Notes: a model not told the origin generated them from the letters alone. 64,000 nt of DNA from Bin87 sp965204395 (GCA_965204395.1 OZ241987.1:3472001-3536000), one strand, 5' to 3'; numbered from the stretch's first letter, positions 52,157-61,952 are shown. Numbers and translations: made by a program.

Positions 52157-53071
52157 TTAGGTATTGCCACGCAGTTTGGGGTCCAAAGCGTCCCGGATCG
52201 AGTCGCCAAACAGGTTGAAGGCCAACACGGTGACGGTGATGGCGAGTCCAGGGAAGATAACCAACCACCATTCCGGCTTGAGAGTGGCTGCCACCGCGCC
52301 GCCCAGCATGTTGCCCCAGGTGGCGGTGGGTGCGGGCACTCCAACACCCAGGAAGCCCAGGGACGCTTCCAGCACGATGACCCCTCCCAGTTGGGCGGTC
52401 ACCAACACTAACCAGGGGGCCAGGCACTGGGGCGCTATGTGCAGCACCATGACTCTCACGTCGGATGCTCCGATGGCCCTGGCGGCTTCTACGTACGCAT
52501 TCTCCTTAACGGAAAGGGACACGGAGCGAATCACCCGCACCGATAACGGAATACGGGTAATGGCGATGGCAACAATGACCGTGAATACTCCTGCTCCCAG
52601 TCCCAACAACAGCACCATTGCCAGAATGAGAGTGGGGAAGGACAACAGCAGTTCAACGATTCGCTGGCTGTAAATATCGAACTTTCCCCCCAGGTAACCG
52701 CTGGCGATACCCCACATCGCGCCGAGCGCGTCCCCGACTATGACCGCGACGAAGGCTACCAACAGAGATATCCGCGCTCCATAAATGACCCGGCTGAGCA
52801 CGTCCCTGCCGACACGGTCGGTGCCCAGCAGGTATTCCGAATCGGGAGGGACATTGATGGCTGTAAAGTGCCCCTCGATCGGGTTGCGGGGGGCTATCAG
52901 GGGTGAAGCGACCGCAAGCAATATTATGAGCGCCAGGATTACCCCACTGGCGGTTCCCACCGGCTGCTTTGCTGCAAATCTGCGCAGTCCCCGCAGGACC
53001 CCCACGGTATAACCCGTGACGGTAGTACCGGTCTCAGGCGCGGTTACCAGGACACTCGAATCCTGTGCCAT
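52157..53071 (-). CDS. ABC transporter permease, oligopeptide (DppC/OppC) type
   Basis: A 304-residue inner-membrane permease with an N-terminal helix (SGVILALIILLAVASPLIA), an OppC-type N domain ending PRNPIEGHF, and the BPD_transp_1 domain whose EAA loop reads EAARAIGASDVRVMVLHIAPQ. The two permeases and the binding protein read in the order SBP, DppB-like, DppC-like. No OppD/OppF ATPases follow in this window, so the ATPases must be encoded elsewhere or the importer is incomplete. The substrate may be peptides, nickel or other oligomers. Confidence 0.9.
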   Translation of the reverse strand: MAQDSSVLVTAPETGTTVTGYTVGVLRGLRRFAAKQPVGTASGVILALIILLAVASPLIAPRNPIEGHFTAINVPPDSEYLLGTDRVGRDVLSRVIYGARISLLVAFVAVIVGDALGAMWGIASGYLGGKFDIYSQRIVELLLSFPTLILAMVLLLGLGAGVFTVIVAIAITRIPLSVRVIRSVSLSVKENAYVEAARAIGASDVRVMVLHIAPQCLAPWLVLVTAQLGGVIVLEASLGFLGVGVPAPTATWGNMLGGAVAATLKPEWWLVIFPGLAITVTVLAFNLFGDSIRDALDPKLRGNT

Positions 53072-53220
53072 GTATCAACTCCCTGGGGCTCAAGCCGGGT
53101 GTGTCTGTATGCTCCGGTGTTCGTCTCGCGTAGCGGCCTGTCCGCTTGAATCGACGGCCACAGTAAACCACTGGGTGCGAAGTCGATCCGCTGTTCCAAC
53201 CGAGGCCATGTGGTTACGTA

Positions 53221-54180
53221 CTAGGAGTAACGAATCCTGGGGTCAAAGAAGGCATAGGAAATGTCCACCAAAAGATTCAGCACCACGAAGATCAGCCCAT
53301 ATAGCAGGACCAAATTCTGGATCACGGTGTAGTCCCGTTCCGTAAACGCGACCACCAGCGTGGATCCCAGCCCTGGCACTCCAAAGGCTTTTTCCACGAC
53401 GACGGACCCGCCAAGGAGGAATCCCAGGAGCACTCCCGACAGGGTGATTACCGGCAGGATGGCGTTACGCAGGGCGTGCCGCAGGATCACCCAACGCTCC
53501 GCCAGCCCCTTGGCCCTGGCGGTGCGAATATAGTCATCTCGCAGCACCTCCAGGAGAGTAGAACGGGCCATGCGCGCTACGTAAGCTGCCTGACTGAGAG
53601 CCAACACCAGGGCTGGGCCCCACACGATTTGCAAGTTAGCCCACGGGTCTTCCCAAATGTGGACGACCCCAAAAGGCGCCTTGTAGCGCCACCCCAGCAG
53701 CAGCACCAGCACGATCACCGTCCCCAGCCAAAAATTGGGGATTGCCAGGAACAATATGCTGAAGAATCGGGCGACGTAATCGCCGATGCTGTTTTGTTTA
53801 ACCGCAGCCAAGATTCCCACAGGCAGGCCGATAATCCAGGCAAGGACGATCGCCAGAAGCGCAATCTCCGCGGTCAACGGGCCCCGGTGAGTTATGGTTT
53901 CCATGACCGTGTCGCCTCGCCAGAAGGACTCTCCCAGCTTGAGGGTGAACACGTCTCCCATCCAATTGACGTACTGCTTCCACAGAGGATCGTTCAGGCC
54001 CAGGCTTTCCAGAAGCCTTTCCCGGTCCGCTTCACGGAGCATGCGAAACCCGTCTTCGTCGCTAAACATGACCGCCAGGACGTCTCCGGGCAAGATACGC
54101 ATTGCGGCGAAGATGATGACGGTGATCACGAACATCGCAGGCACCGCAAGGATGAGCCTGCGGAGGATATAGGTTTGCAT
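53221..54180 (-). CDS. ABC transporter permease, oligopeptide (DppB/OppB) type
   Basis: A 319-residue inner-membrane permease starting MQTYILRRLILAVPAMFVIT, the typical TM1 of DppB proteins, with the PGD loop (MRILPGDVL) and an EAA-type loop (RTARAKGLAERWVILRHALRN). It lies between the binding protein (90 bp upstream) and the DppC-like permease (149 bp downstream) on the same strand. Confidence 0.92.
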   Translation of the reverse strand: MQTYILRRLILAVPAMFVITVIIFAAMRILPGDVLAVMFSDEDGFRMLREADRERLLESLGLNDPLWKQYVNWMGDVFTLKLGESFWRGDTVMETITHRGPLTAEIALLAIVLAWIIGLPVGILAAVKQNSIGDYVARFFSILFLAIPNFWLGTVIVLVLLLGWRYKAPFGVVHIWEDPWANLQIVWGPALVLALSQAAYVARMARSTLLEVLRDDYIRTARAKGLAERWVILRHALRNAILPVITLSGVLLGFLLGGSVVVEKAFGVPGLGSTLVVAFTERDYTVIQNLVLLYGLIFVVLNLLVDISYAFFDPRIRYS

Positions 54181-54270
54181 CTTCCTACCTTTATCCGAGT
54201 GGGATGAGTCGGGCCGGGGTGAGAGTTATCGCATCATCATGGAGCGTCGTCTCAAGGCTCGGGAGTCCTC

Positions 54271-56046
54271 CTAATTGTCGAGCCACATCGTGTCGTAGCG
54301 ATTGCAGTTGTAGATGCCGCAGCCGGACTTCCGCACTACACCGCCCACGTAGTCGTACCAGGCGTTGAAGATTATGCGCCAGTGATGCGGAGCCATTGGT
54401 ACTTCTTCGTCCAGGATTTCGGTTGCCTGCTGCCACAAGGCTAGGCGCTTGTCCTGGTCCAACTCGGCGTCAATCTGGTCCATCAGGGAGTCGAACTCGG
54501 CGTTAGACCAACGAGAGAGGTTTTGCGCGCCACCGGTCTTGTAGAAGTTGGTGCCGTAGTCCGAAGGGTCCATCAGGTTGGTGCCGATGGAACCCAGGCC
54601 GATGTCGAAAATCCCGGTGCGCATGTCCTCCTGCCACTGTCCTCCTTGAGGCGCCCTCAAGTTGGACTCAATGTTCAGATGGACCCTCAGCATCTCCTGA
54701 ACTATCGGCGCCATCACATCCTCCCGAGGTGCCCATCCTCCACGCACCGAGAAGTCCACGTCCTTGATACCTTCGGCGTAGCCGGCTTCAGCCATCAGGG
54801 CCTGGGCCTCCGCGATGTCCGCAGCTTTATCGCGCGTAAAGCCCGGTTTCGTCAGCAACAGCTCATCTGTAGGTGAGAAGGCCATATTCGGCGGGGACCA
54901 ATCGACCACGACCTTGCCGAAGAGTCCCTCCGTGGCCTCCATGATCGCCCACCGGTCGGTGATCAGGTGAATTGCCCGGCGCACTCTGGGGTCGTCCCAC
55001 GGCGCTCCTTTCTCGATGTTGAACCACATGGCGTTGGCGGCCACACCTTGCCAGATATGCGCTTGTGTACCGGGGATATTATTCACCTCGGCGACGGCTT
55101 CAGGGCTGATGTTCCAACAGAAATCCACCTGGTTGGCGATGCAGAGGGCGTCCCGTTGAGCCGTTTGGACGGAAAAGATGGTCACGCCATCAAGGTAGGG
55201 CAAACCTTCCACAAAGTATTCGGTATGCCGTTCGGTTTCCCAGGTCTCTCCCTGGGTGAAGTCAACGAACTTGAAGGCCCCGGTCCCAGGGCCGCCGCCT
55301 TTGAGTTGTCTTAGGTCAAAGTTGTTCTCCTCCAGGGTTTTTTTCGGGTGTATAACATTCCACTCCACCGCGAACGCACCCAGGAAGAAGCCGCTGGGTT
55401 GCTTGAGTTGCACTTGGAACGTCAATGGATCAGGGGCCTCAATTCTTTCTACGATTGGCGCCAACAAGTCCTGCCGCAAGCTGGTAACACCTTCGGGTGG
55501 ATACAGAATACGATTCCAACTGGCGAGGATGTCCTCGGAGGTCATTACGCTCCCGTCATGGAACTTGACCCCTTCACGGAGCGGGAAAGTCCAGGTCAGG
55601 TTATCTTCCGAAACCGTCCAGTCCTCAGCCAGGTCCGGAATGACCGTGTTGCCCCCGTCCAGAGGGTTGTACCGCAGCACCCCGTTGTATTGCTGGCTCA
55701 TGGGTTCGGCGGTATAGGCGGTAGCCGATTGCATCATGTCGTAGTGCGCCGTATCCGCAATCGAAGCTACCTTGAGCGTCCCGCCTTGCTTCGCGCTGCC
55801 GTCGAGAAGAGAAATCGATCTGGAGTCGCTGGCGGCGGCTACTGGTGTGGGTATCGCCGTTGGAATCTGCGTGGCTACGGCGATCTCTCGGATTCGAACC
55901 GTTGGAGTCGGCCCTCCGTCAGAAGCAGGCGCGGCAGCTTCGGGCGTTGGAGCGGCGGCGCCCCCGCAGGCTATCGCGACCAACAATATCGGAATCAACG
56001 GGGCAACCACGACGTTCTTGCGTATCCGTAACAATCGGTGCGTCAT
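54271..56046 (-). CDS. Family-5 extracytoplasmic solute-binding lipoprotein (peptide/nickel type)
   Basis: A 591-residue lipoprotein. ATG 56046 is chosen because GGAGGTCGAAAC stands just before it; the earlier ATG at 56136 would add 30 residues that do not look like a signal. Lipobox LLVAIAC lies at the end of the hydrophobic stretch (Cys near 27). The SBP_bac_5 domain follows, with the signature region LAEDWTVSEDNLTWTFPLREG and GVKFHDGSVMTSEDILASWNR. It would deliver peptides or similar oligomers to the two downstream permeases. Confidence 0.92.
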   Translation of the reverse strand: MTHRLLRIRKNVVVAPLIPILLVAIACGGAAAPTPEAAAPASDGGPTPTVRIREIAVATQIPTAIPTPVAAASDSRSISLLDGSAKQGGTLKVASIADTAHYDMMQSATAYTAEPMSQQYNGVLRYNPLDGGNTVIPDLAEDWTVSEDNLTWTFPLREGVKFHDGSVMTSEDILASWNRILYPPEGVTSLRQDLLAPIVERIEAPDPLTFQVQLKQPSGFFLGAFAVEWNVIHPKKTLEENNFDLRQLKGGGPGTGAFKFVDFTQGETWETERHTEYFVEGLPYLDGVTIFSVQTAQRDALCIANQVDFCWNISPEAVAEVNNIPGTQAHIWQGVAANAMWFNIEKGAPWDDPRVRRAIHLITDRWAIMEATEGLFGKVVVDWSPPNMAFSPTDELLLTKPGFTRDKAADIAEAQALMAEAGYAEGIKDVDFSVRGGWAPREDVMAPIVQEMLRVHLNIESNLRAPQGGQWQEDMRTGIFDIGLGSIGTNLMDPSDYGTNFYKTGGAQNLSRWSNAEFDSLMDQIDAELDQDKRLALWQQATEILDEEVPMAPHHWRIIFNAWYDYVGGVVRKSGCGIYNCNRYDTMWLDN

Positions 56047-56655
56047 GTTTCGACCTCCAGACGTTCGGGATGGGAAACCGATAGTCGTGCCAAGGACTAT
56101 GTGTTCCGGAAGTGTGGTGCTACGAGTTGCCCACAAATGTGAGACATGCCATATCGAAACACCGTATTCTGTACGGGTAACTTTATCAATTTCGTGTATT
56201 ATTCGAGGATACTTGCCCTCTATTCGTCGTAAGCCGGTTCACCGTAAACGAAAGAATCGCGCCTGTCAACATGACGGTTGCGAAGTCAGAGGGCTCGACC
56301 GTAGAGGGGGCGACGGTCTGCTATAGGCGGAAAGCCCAAGTTTTGGCCCACTTGCCGCCTGCCGGGGGGTTCAGGTTCTGTTTCTCCGCCACACGGCACA
56401 CCCAGCCGGTGAGGGCTCCTTGCAAGTGCTCGTACGGAATACCAGCAAGGTACGCGAAATAGTGGGGGCATAGGGCGGATGGCCCCGCACAAACCCCGAA
56501 GGCTCTTTCAGCATCGGCCAGCGCACCCGGCAAACAGGCGGGTGTGTACCATGATGGTCTGACCGCAGACCACACCCGGCAAGGTCAACCCCGGTATGGC
56601 TTGAAAGGGATGCCTGTCTCCGCCGAACGACCTGAGCTAGCTCCCCCAGGGCAAC
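56047..56655. other. Intergenic region before the IstB scrap
   Basis: About 610 bp containing the importer promoter on its left. A minus-strand frame at 56321-56575 includes CPHYFAYLAGIPYEHLQGAL and CRVAEKQNLNPPAGG, which reads like a cut protein fragment, but no family can be named. Otherwise nothing is recognised. Confidence 0.35.
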
Positions 56656-56909
56656 TGGGAGTTTGAGGCGCTCTTCACCTTCATCGCCGAACGCCCATCG
56701 CCGAGCGTTTCGAACGGAGGTCGCTGGCCATCACGTCCAACCTGGTCTTCTCGGAGTGGGGGCGCATCTTCGCCAACCCCATGGCAAACGCGACGACAAT
56801 CGACCGGGTGGTCCACCACTCAGCCATCCTCGAATTTGACGTCCCCACCTACCGGACTGATGCAGTCCAGCAGCGGGGACAGTCAGAGGAGGTAAACCGG
56901 CAAAACTGA
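56656..56909 (+). pseudogene. IstB-like ATPase, C-terminal remnant (IS21 family)
   Basis: WEFEALFTFIAER is followed, after a frameshift with a short repeated ATCGCCGA unit, by RRSLAITSNLVFSEWGRIFA and DRVVHHSAILEFDVPTYRTD, then QQRGQSEEVNRQN and TGA at 56907. This is the sensor-2/C-terminal end of an IstB protein of a different subgroup from the one at 46112. The Walker motifs are missing. It shows that at least two IS21-type elements have visited this segment. Confidence 0.75.
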
Positions 56910-56977
56910 TCGACGGCGGTTCGGCAAATCCAGCCGACACGGGGCACCAGTTTCCGGCTGCGATGGTGAAACCGGGG

Positions 56978-59653
56978 TTACACCGAGCCTCCCTCAGCTA
57001 GGTCGGCCAACTCCGCCTTGGTCAGTCCCAACTCCCCGCACAGGACCTCTCCGTTGTGCTCCCCGATGAGAGGGGCACGGCGAGATATCCTCCAGGGTGA
57101 GCCGTTGAAGATAGCACCGGGGCCCGGGTGTCGAAATGTCTCGCCGAGTTCCGCGTACTCCACATCTGTCCAGAACCCCCGGTCCTCCAGGTGAGGATCC
57201 TGCATCACGTCGTCCGGGGAACGGATCGCCCCCGTGTTGGAACCACGCTGCTGCAGGCCGTGGTAGGCCTCGTCCCGGGGGATGTTGGCGAGGAAGTTTT
57301 CAAAAATACCGCGAATATGTGACTGGTTCTCGGCAATGACCGTCGGGTCCTGGTACTTCTCATCCAGCAGGTCCCCCGCCAGGCCGTGCTCATCCATCCA
57401 CGGCGCGAGCGTCAGCACCCGCTGCGCGGGAACCTGACCGACGTTCACGTACTTTCCATCCTTGCAGAGGACCTGGGCGTTGGGCCCAACGTCGGTGTTG
57501 CCGCCTCCCGTTCTACGTGGAACCACGTTTCCCGTGTAGATGTACTGGTTCACATGGCCCTCGGTGGTGAGCGCGCAGGCATCATGCACCGAGGCGTCGA
57601 TGTACTGCCCCCGCGCCGTCACTGACCGGTTGACCAGCGCCGCGGTGATGGCGATGTAGGCGTAGTGACTGCCGATGTGCCAGGCCTGGCCTCCACCGGG
57701 AGCGATGGGCGGACCACCCGGCACAGCGGCGTCTTCGTAGCCACACCGGGCCATCTGTCCGCCCGCCGCCAGATGCAGCAGGTCGCTGGTCTGGAAGTCC
57801 CGCCACGGCCCGGTCTGCCCAAAGGGGGTCAGTGAGCACATAATCAGCCCGGGGTTACGGGTTGCCAGCTCTTCGTATCCCAGACCCAGGGACGCCAGAT
57901 AACCGGGCCGGAAGGTCTCCAGTATTACATCCGCCTGCTCCGCCATTTGCCGGAACAGCCGGCGACCTTCCTCCGTCTCCAGGTTCAAGGTAACGCCCCG
58001 CTTGGAGGTGTTGTAGTGCCAGAAGTAAAGGCTCCTCTCGCGATCCGGCCTGTCCTGGTAGAAGGGCCCCACCGTACGGGCCGCCTCACCACCGGGTGGC
58101 TCTATCTTGATGACGTCCGCCCCCATGTCCGCCATCTGCTTGCCACACCACTGCCCCTTTTCATCGGCGAGTTCCAGCACCCGCAGTCCCTCGAAGGCGC
58201 CTGCGGAGTCCAGGTCGGTCGTCCGCGTCGGCGCCGGAGCGGGATTCGCTATCGGCTCATTCCCACTCCACTGTACGGGCGAGGCATCCTCCATCATCTC
58301 GTTGAGGTAGGGATAATCCTCCATACTGAGGTCCTTTGGCCAGAACACGCCTTCGGCGAAGCCGCTCACCAGTTCCTCGTGACTAATGCCCAACAACCCC
58401 TGAAACACCTCTTTGTTGTGCCCGCCAATCAGGGGCCCTGACCGGCTGTTGACTACAGGCGTCTCCGACATCTTGAAAGGAGCATTCTGAAGGGGCCATG
58501 TCCCCAGCGCAGGATGCTGCGCGTCCCGGTACATCTCTCGATTCCTGAGCTGGGGATCGTTTTCCACCCGGTCCTGGCTGCTTTGCACGGGCATGGCGGG
58601 TACCCCTGCCTTCTGGCACCGCTCCATGATCTCGTACTTGCCCAGAGTCCTGGTCCACGCTTCTATCCCCCGGTCCACCTCTTCCTGATGCTCCAGGCGA
58701 CCTTCAAGGGAGGCAAACTTCTCGTCGGTGGCCCAACCGGGAGAGCCCATGACCTCCACCAACTTCCGCCACTCATGGTCGGAGAAGCAGGCTATGGCGC
58801 ACCAATCGTTGTGCTCCGCCGGACTGGTCGGGTAAGCGTTGTGCGGCGCCCCGGTCCGCCCCCGGTAGTTGTCCACCAGGGGCGTGCCGGGCCAGTGAGC
58901 GCGGTTGCCCGGCGGGTAACCCTCTCGCATGGTGGAACGACCGTTGGCCTGGATGTCCAGAAAAGCGGATCCATTGAGAGGGACGCCGAGTATCCACTGG
59001 GAACTGTCGACGTGCTGTCCCTGCCCGGTCATGTTCCGATGGTAAATCGCGCTCAGGGCATACATGGCCCCGTACAAGCCGCCGGTGTCGTCCAGATAGG
59101 ACCAGCCCCAACCGGCGGGTGGCTGGTCCGGCAGGCCCGACGTGTAGGTCAAACCGGACAGGGCTTGCGCAATGGCTCCCATGGTTTGATAGTCCCGGTC
59201 CCGACCCGTGTGGCCGAAGCCGGACATGGAGAGGTAAATGATGTCGGGCCGGAGCTTCTTCATTTCCTCGTAGCCCAGACCCCACCGTTCCAACACGCCG
59301 TAGGCGAAGTTCTCGATGACGATGTCGGACATGGCCACCAGGCGCCGGGTAAGGTCAATGCCCCGCTCCGTGCGAGTGTTCAGGGTGACGCTCAGCTTGT
59401 TGGAGTTGGTGTCGCTGAAATGGCCGTTGGTGTTGAGATTGACGGGCAGGCCCTCGGGGGTACCCGCTCCGGTCACAATGTTGTCGCCACGAGTGTTGGG
59501 TCTCTGCGGCCACTCGACTTTGATAACCTCGGCTCCAAGCGCCCCCAGCCATCGGGTGCACCAGGGACCCGCCCGGACCCAGGTGAAGTCCAACACTCGG
59601 ATTCCTGACAAAGCTCCCGGTGTAGTTGGCGCTGCTGCTCCGCCCTGCACCAT
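56978..59653 (-). CDS. Two-domain CaiB/BaiF (family III) CoA transferase
   Basis: An 891-residue protein made of two family III CoA-transferase domains in tandem: domain 1 about residues 15-430 (GIRVLDFTWVRAGPWCTRWL, LGALGAEVIKVE) and domain 2 about 470-880 (GLRVLELADEKGQWCGKQMA, MGADVIKIEPPGG). Single-domain family members are about 400 residues. In the helix that bears the catalytic aspartate of formyl-CoA transferase, domain 1 has YLDDTGGLYGAM with Asp, while domain 2 has HIGSHYAYIAI without it, so only domain 1 may form the covalent acyl intermediate. Family III enzymes move CoA between carboxylic acids in catabolism of carnitine, aromatic or dicarboxylic compounds. It is followed by a 537-bp gap and an MFS carrier on the other strand. 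Confidence 0.88.
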   Translation of the reverse strand: MVQGGAAAPTTPGALSGIRVLDFTWVRAGPWCTRWLGALGAEVIKVEWPQRPNTRGDNIVTGAGTPEGLPVNLNTNGHFSDTNSNKLSVTLNTRTERGIDLTRRLVAMSDIVIENFAYGVLERWGLGYEEMKKLRPDIIYLSMSGFGHTGRDRDYQTMGAIAQALSGLTYTSGLPDQPPAGWGWSYLDDTGGLYGAMYALSAIYHRNMTGQGQHVDSSQWILGVPLNGSAFLDIQANGRSTMREGYPPGNRAHWPGTPLVDNYRGRTGAPHNAYPTSPAEHNDWCAIACFSDHEWRKLVEVMGSPGWATDEKFASLEGRLEHQEEVDRGIEAWTRTLGKYEIMERCQKAGVPAMPVQSSQDRVENDPQLRNREMYRDAQHPALGTWPLQNAPFKMSETPVVNSRSGPLIGGHNKEVFQGLLGISHEELVSGFAEGVFWPKDLSMEDYPYLNEMMEDASPVQWSGNEPIANPAPAPTRTTDLDSAGAFEGLRVLELADEKGQWCGKQMADMGADVIKIEPPGGEAARTVGPFYQDRPDRERSLYFWHYNTSKRGVTLNLETEEGRRLFRQMAEQADVILETFRPGYLASLGLGYEELATRNPGLIMCSLTPFGQTGPWRDFQTSDLLHLAAGGQMARCGYEDAAVPGGPPIAPGGGQAWHIGSHYAYIAITAALVNRSVTARGQYIDASVHDACALTTEGHVNQYIYTGNVVPRRTGGGNTDVGPNAQVLCKDGKYVNVGQVPAQRVLTLAPWMDEHGLAGDLLDEKYQDPTVIAENQSHIRGIFENFLANIPRDEAYHGLQQRGSNTGAIRSPDDVMQDPHLEDRGFWTDVEYAELGETFRHPGPGAIFNGSPWRISRRAPLIGEHNGEVLCGELGLTKAELADLAEGGSV

Positions 59654-59955
59654 TGCATCACCTCCCGGCTATGGCTGTCTCAAGGTTAACTCGCCGTATT
59701 CTAACCCAATGCGGTCAATGGAGATTCCCGAAAAACCGGGAAGGCCGATTGCCGGAACTATATTGCGATGGCAGGTCTGCCAACGAGGCAAGCTGGGCAT
59801 CCAGCACCCGGGCTACGGATACTACCTCGCCACACCCAACTCCCCCGACCACCTCTTCGCCATTCAATGCCACCAAACCGGGTACACGTGCGGGTTCAGG
59901 CCCGTTCCGAAGTTGTGCGATTGAAGTCTTTCCGCTCGTCCGGAGCTGCCGTAGG

Positions 59956-59970
59956 TCCGCCCGTGGCGGG
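59956..59970. repeat. Variant of the 15-bp palindrome (TCCGCC-CGT-GGCGGG)
   Basis: The same arms as the four copies at 23316, 23432, 23561 and 29256 except for the last base. Confidence 0.5.
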
Positions 59971-59980
59971 TCAAAGGACG

Positions 59981-60011
59981 CGCTCGTGGTTCGACAGGCT
60001 CACCATGAGCG
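59981..60011. repeat. Imperfect palindromic repeat, copy B
   Basis: CGCTCGTGGTTCGACAGGCT followed by CACCATGAGCG. Without mismatch it is the reverse complement of 31 bp of copy A at 21494-21526, about 38 kb away. Confidence 0.75.
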
Positions 60012-60189
60012 AGATGTGTGGCAACTTTGGAAAATCCCTGGTGAGGGCCGCGTCAAGTTGCGACGCAACCCCGCCGTGGTTACAATGCGGCAATTGCGGA
60101 TGCCCGGTTTTTAGCCGCGGCTTTCCGACGACTTCCGGCACGGCTCGCAACGACGCGTCCTGATTCCCGGTAATGGAGCGTGATTTGGT

Positions 60190-61563
60190 TTGAATACCGG
60201 CCTGTCGGACCTTAGGAACCATCTGAGGGAGCAATACCATTACGCCTGGCTGGTGGTCGGCATGGGCACCATGCTCCGGGTAACCGCCAACTTCGTCAGC
60301 CAGGCCTTCGCCGTCATCTTGGTCGTCCTCCAGACCGATTTTGCCTGGGGCGTCACTGCCATCGTGCTGGCCCAGGTCTTTCGCAGCGTCGCCAGCGCCG
60401 TGCTTTCTCCCGTCGCCGGATGGATCGGCGACCGGTACGGAGCGCGCAAGTCGCTGTTTGTTGCCGCCGCCCTCTACGTGGTCGGGATGCTGCTCCTCAG
60501 CTCCGTGAACCAACTCTGGCAGTTGTACATCTACTACAGTGTTTTGCTGGGATTGGCCCAGGCCCTGTTCACCGTAAACATCCCCACCACCGTCGCCGCC
60601 TGGTTCAAGCGGAAGCTGGGCGTCGCCGTAGGAATCCAGCAGTCCTTCGGAGGCATGGGAGCATCGGTCACCGCTCCGGCCCTGGCGCTGCTGGTGGGGT
60701 TGACTGGCTGGCAGGTCGGGTTCTGGATCATCGCCGCCGTGGGTGGAGTGATCCTGTTCTCTCTGCTGTTCTTCTTCCACAGCGACCCCGCCGACCGTGG
60801 GATGAGGCCCCTGGGCGCCACCGACGACGACCCGCCACCGGTGCCGCCGAATACCGAGATCGCCAAGTTGCGCAGCAAGGTCTTCCTACAGCATGCCCGC
60901 CGGACCCGGGCCTTCTGGAACCTGCCGTTCATCCATTTCCTCGGCTGCGCGGGCCACGCCATCGTTATCTGGCACGTCGTGTTCTTCGCCACCGAGCAGG
61001 GGTTGTCCCTCGGAGCGGCGGCCTGGATCGTCACCATCTACACCATGGCCAGCGTCAGCAGCCGCCTGTTCATTCCCATCCTGGCGGACCAATTCGGCGC
61101 CAAGGCAACGATGGTCTTGCCCTACGCCTTGCAGGGCGTGACGGTCGTGATGCTGTTCTGGGCCCAAAGCGCTTGGGAGTTCTACCTTTTCGCAGTCCTC
61201 TTTGGCATCGGCTTCGGCGGGGAAATGTCCGCCTTCCTCATTGCCAACCGCCAGTACTACGGCATGGGCCCCGTCCGGTCGATCTTCGGATTCCAGCACC
61301 TCGGCTCAGGCTTCGGCATGGCCATCGGGGGACTGGTCGGCGGCGTGGTGTACGACTTCCGCAATGCCGAAGCGCCGACGCGATTCCTGGGCTTCATCGA
61401 CGTGGGTGGAGGCTCCTACGATCTCGCCTGGATTATATCCATCGTTGCCAGTCTCGCGGGAGTCCTCTTCATCCTGTTGTTGGAATCATCCTCCCGAGTC
61501 CTAATCCCTGATTGGGAAGACTCCCTGCCGGCGGAGGCACAGACCTCGCCCGCCTCCTCGTGA
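60190..61563 (+). CDS. Major facilitator superfamily transporter
   Basis: A 457-residue membrane carrier with about 12 transmembrane helices, starting at TTG 60190 (GGAG upstream; a later ATG at 60262 would cut helix 1). The cytoplasmic loop between helices 2 and 3 has the MFS motif GWIGDRYGARKSL. Its layout, with a long central loop (STDPADRGM-like SDPADRGMRPLGA), resembles oxalate/formate- and monocarboxylate-type MFS carriers. It is near the CoA transferase and upstream of hicBA; uptake of an organic acid is plausible but not shown. Confidence 0.88.
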   Translation: MNTGLSDLRNHLREQYHYAWLVVGMGTMLRVTANFVSQAFAVILVVLQTDFAWGVTAIVLAQVFRSVASAVLSPVAGWIGDRYGARKSLFVAAALYVVGMLLLSSVNQLWQLYIYYSVLLGLAQALFTVNIPTTVAAWFKRKLGVAVGIQQSFGGMGASVTAPALALLVGLTGWQVGFWIIAAVGGVILFSLLFFFHSDPADRGMRPLGATDDDPPPVPPNTEIAKLRSKVFLQHARRTRAFWNLPFIHFLGCAGHAIVIWHVVFFATEQGLSLGAAAWIVTIYTMASVSSRLFIPILADQFGAKATMVLPYALQGVTVVMLFWAQSAWEFYLFAVLFGIGFGGEMSAFLIANRQYYGMGPVRSIFGFQHLGSGFGMAIGGLVGGVVYDFRNAEAPTRFLGFIDVGGGSYDLAWIISIVASLAGVLFILLLESSSRVLIPDWEDSLPAEAQTSPASS

Positions 61564-61565
61564 CC

Positions 61566-61577
61566 GATGCTATCATC
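61566..61577. promoter_or_regulatory. Possible operator palindrome upstream of hicB
   Basis: GATGCTATCATC, a short inverted repeat (GATG/CATC) 22 bp before the hicB start. HicB proteins often bind such repeats to repress their own operon; this one is short and unproven. Confidence 0.25.
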
Positions 61578-61598
61578 GTCCTAAAGTGAGGTGGAACT

Positions 61599-61952
61599 AT
61601 GGCGATTGCTCTGCTGACCCGCGCCGACGAATCCCTGACGGCAGAATGGGCTGGCGATGCGCCGGTGGAATATGGTTACGAAGTCCTGCTGGTTTGCGAC
61701 ACCAGCGGCGACAGTCCCGGAACTCCGTGGGCGGTTTTCTGCCCGTCTATGGACGTGTGCAGCGCCGGCCGAGACCCTCAAGACGCGCTGGACATGATTG
61801 CCGACGCCATCTATGAGGCGTTGGTGGACGGTGTTGAGCCAGTCAATCGGAGCACTGAGGAATGGCTGGGTGGCCTATATGAGGAAATAGTAGCCACTGG
61901 ATGCCCTACTGCGACCGCGGTAGTTAGACCGGCGCCGTATCATGTCGAGTGA
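61599..61952 (+). CDS. hicB: HicB-family antitoxin
   Basis: A 117-residue protein with the partial RNase H-like HicB fold: YEVLLVCDTSGDSPGTPWAVFCPSMDVCSAG is typical of HicB proteins, followed by the helix DALDMIADAIYEAL. The C-terminal DNA-binding part is short. It would neutralise the toxin encoded 4 bp into its own end and repress the operon. A ribosome site (GAGGTGGA) precedes ATG 61599. In most hicAB modules the toxin gene comes first; here the order is antitoxin-toxin. Confidence 0.78.
   Translation: MAIALLTRADESLTAEWAGDAPVEYGYEVLLVCDTSGDSPGTPWAVFCPSMDVCSAGRDPQDALDMIADAIYEALVDGVEPVNRSTEEWLGGLYEEIVATGCPTATAVVRPAPYHVE

Larger units (their letters stand above)
59654..60189. other. Intergenic region with repeats and a possible protein remnant
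   Basis: Around 59770-59924 one plus-strand frame ends in LATPNSPDHLFAIQCHQTGY and TCGFRPVPKLCD, which looks protein-like but has no clear start and may be a remnant. A variant palindrome (TCCGCCCGTGGCGGG, 59956-59970) and a 31-bp repeat (59981-60011) follow. The promoter and ribosome site (GGAG) of the MFS gene lie at the right end. Confidence 0.45.
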
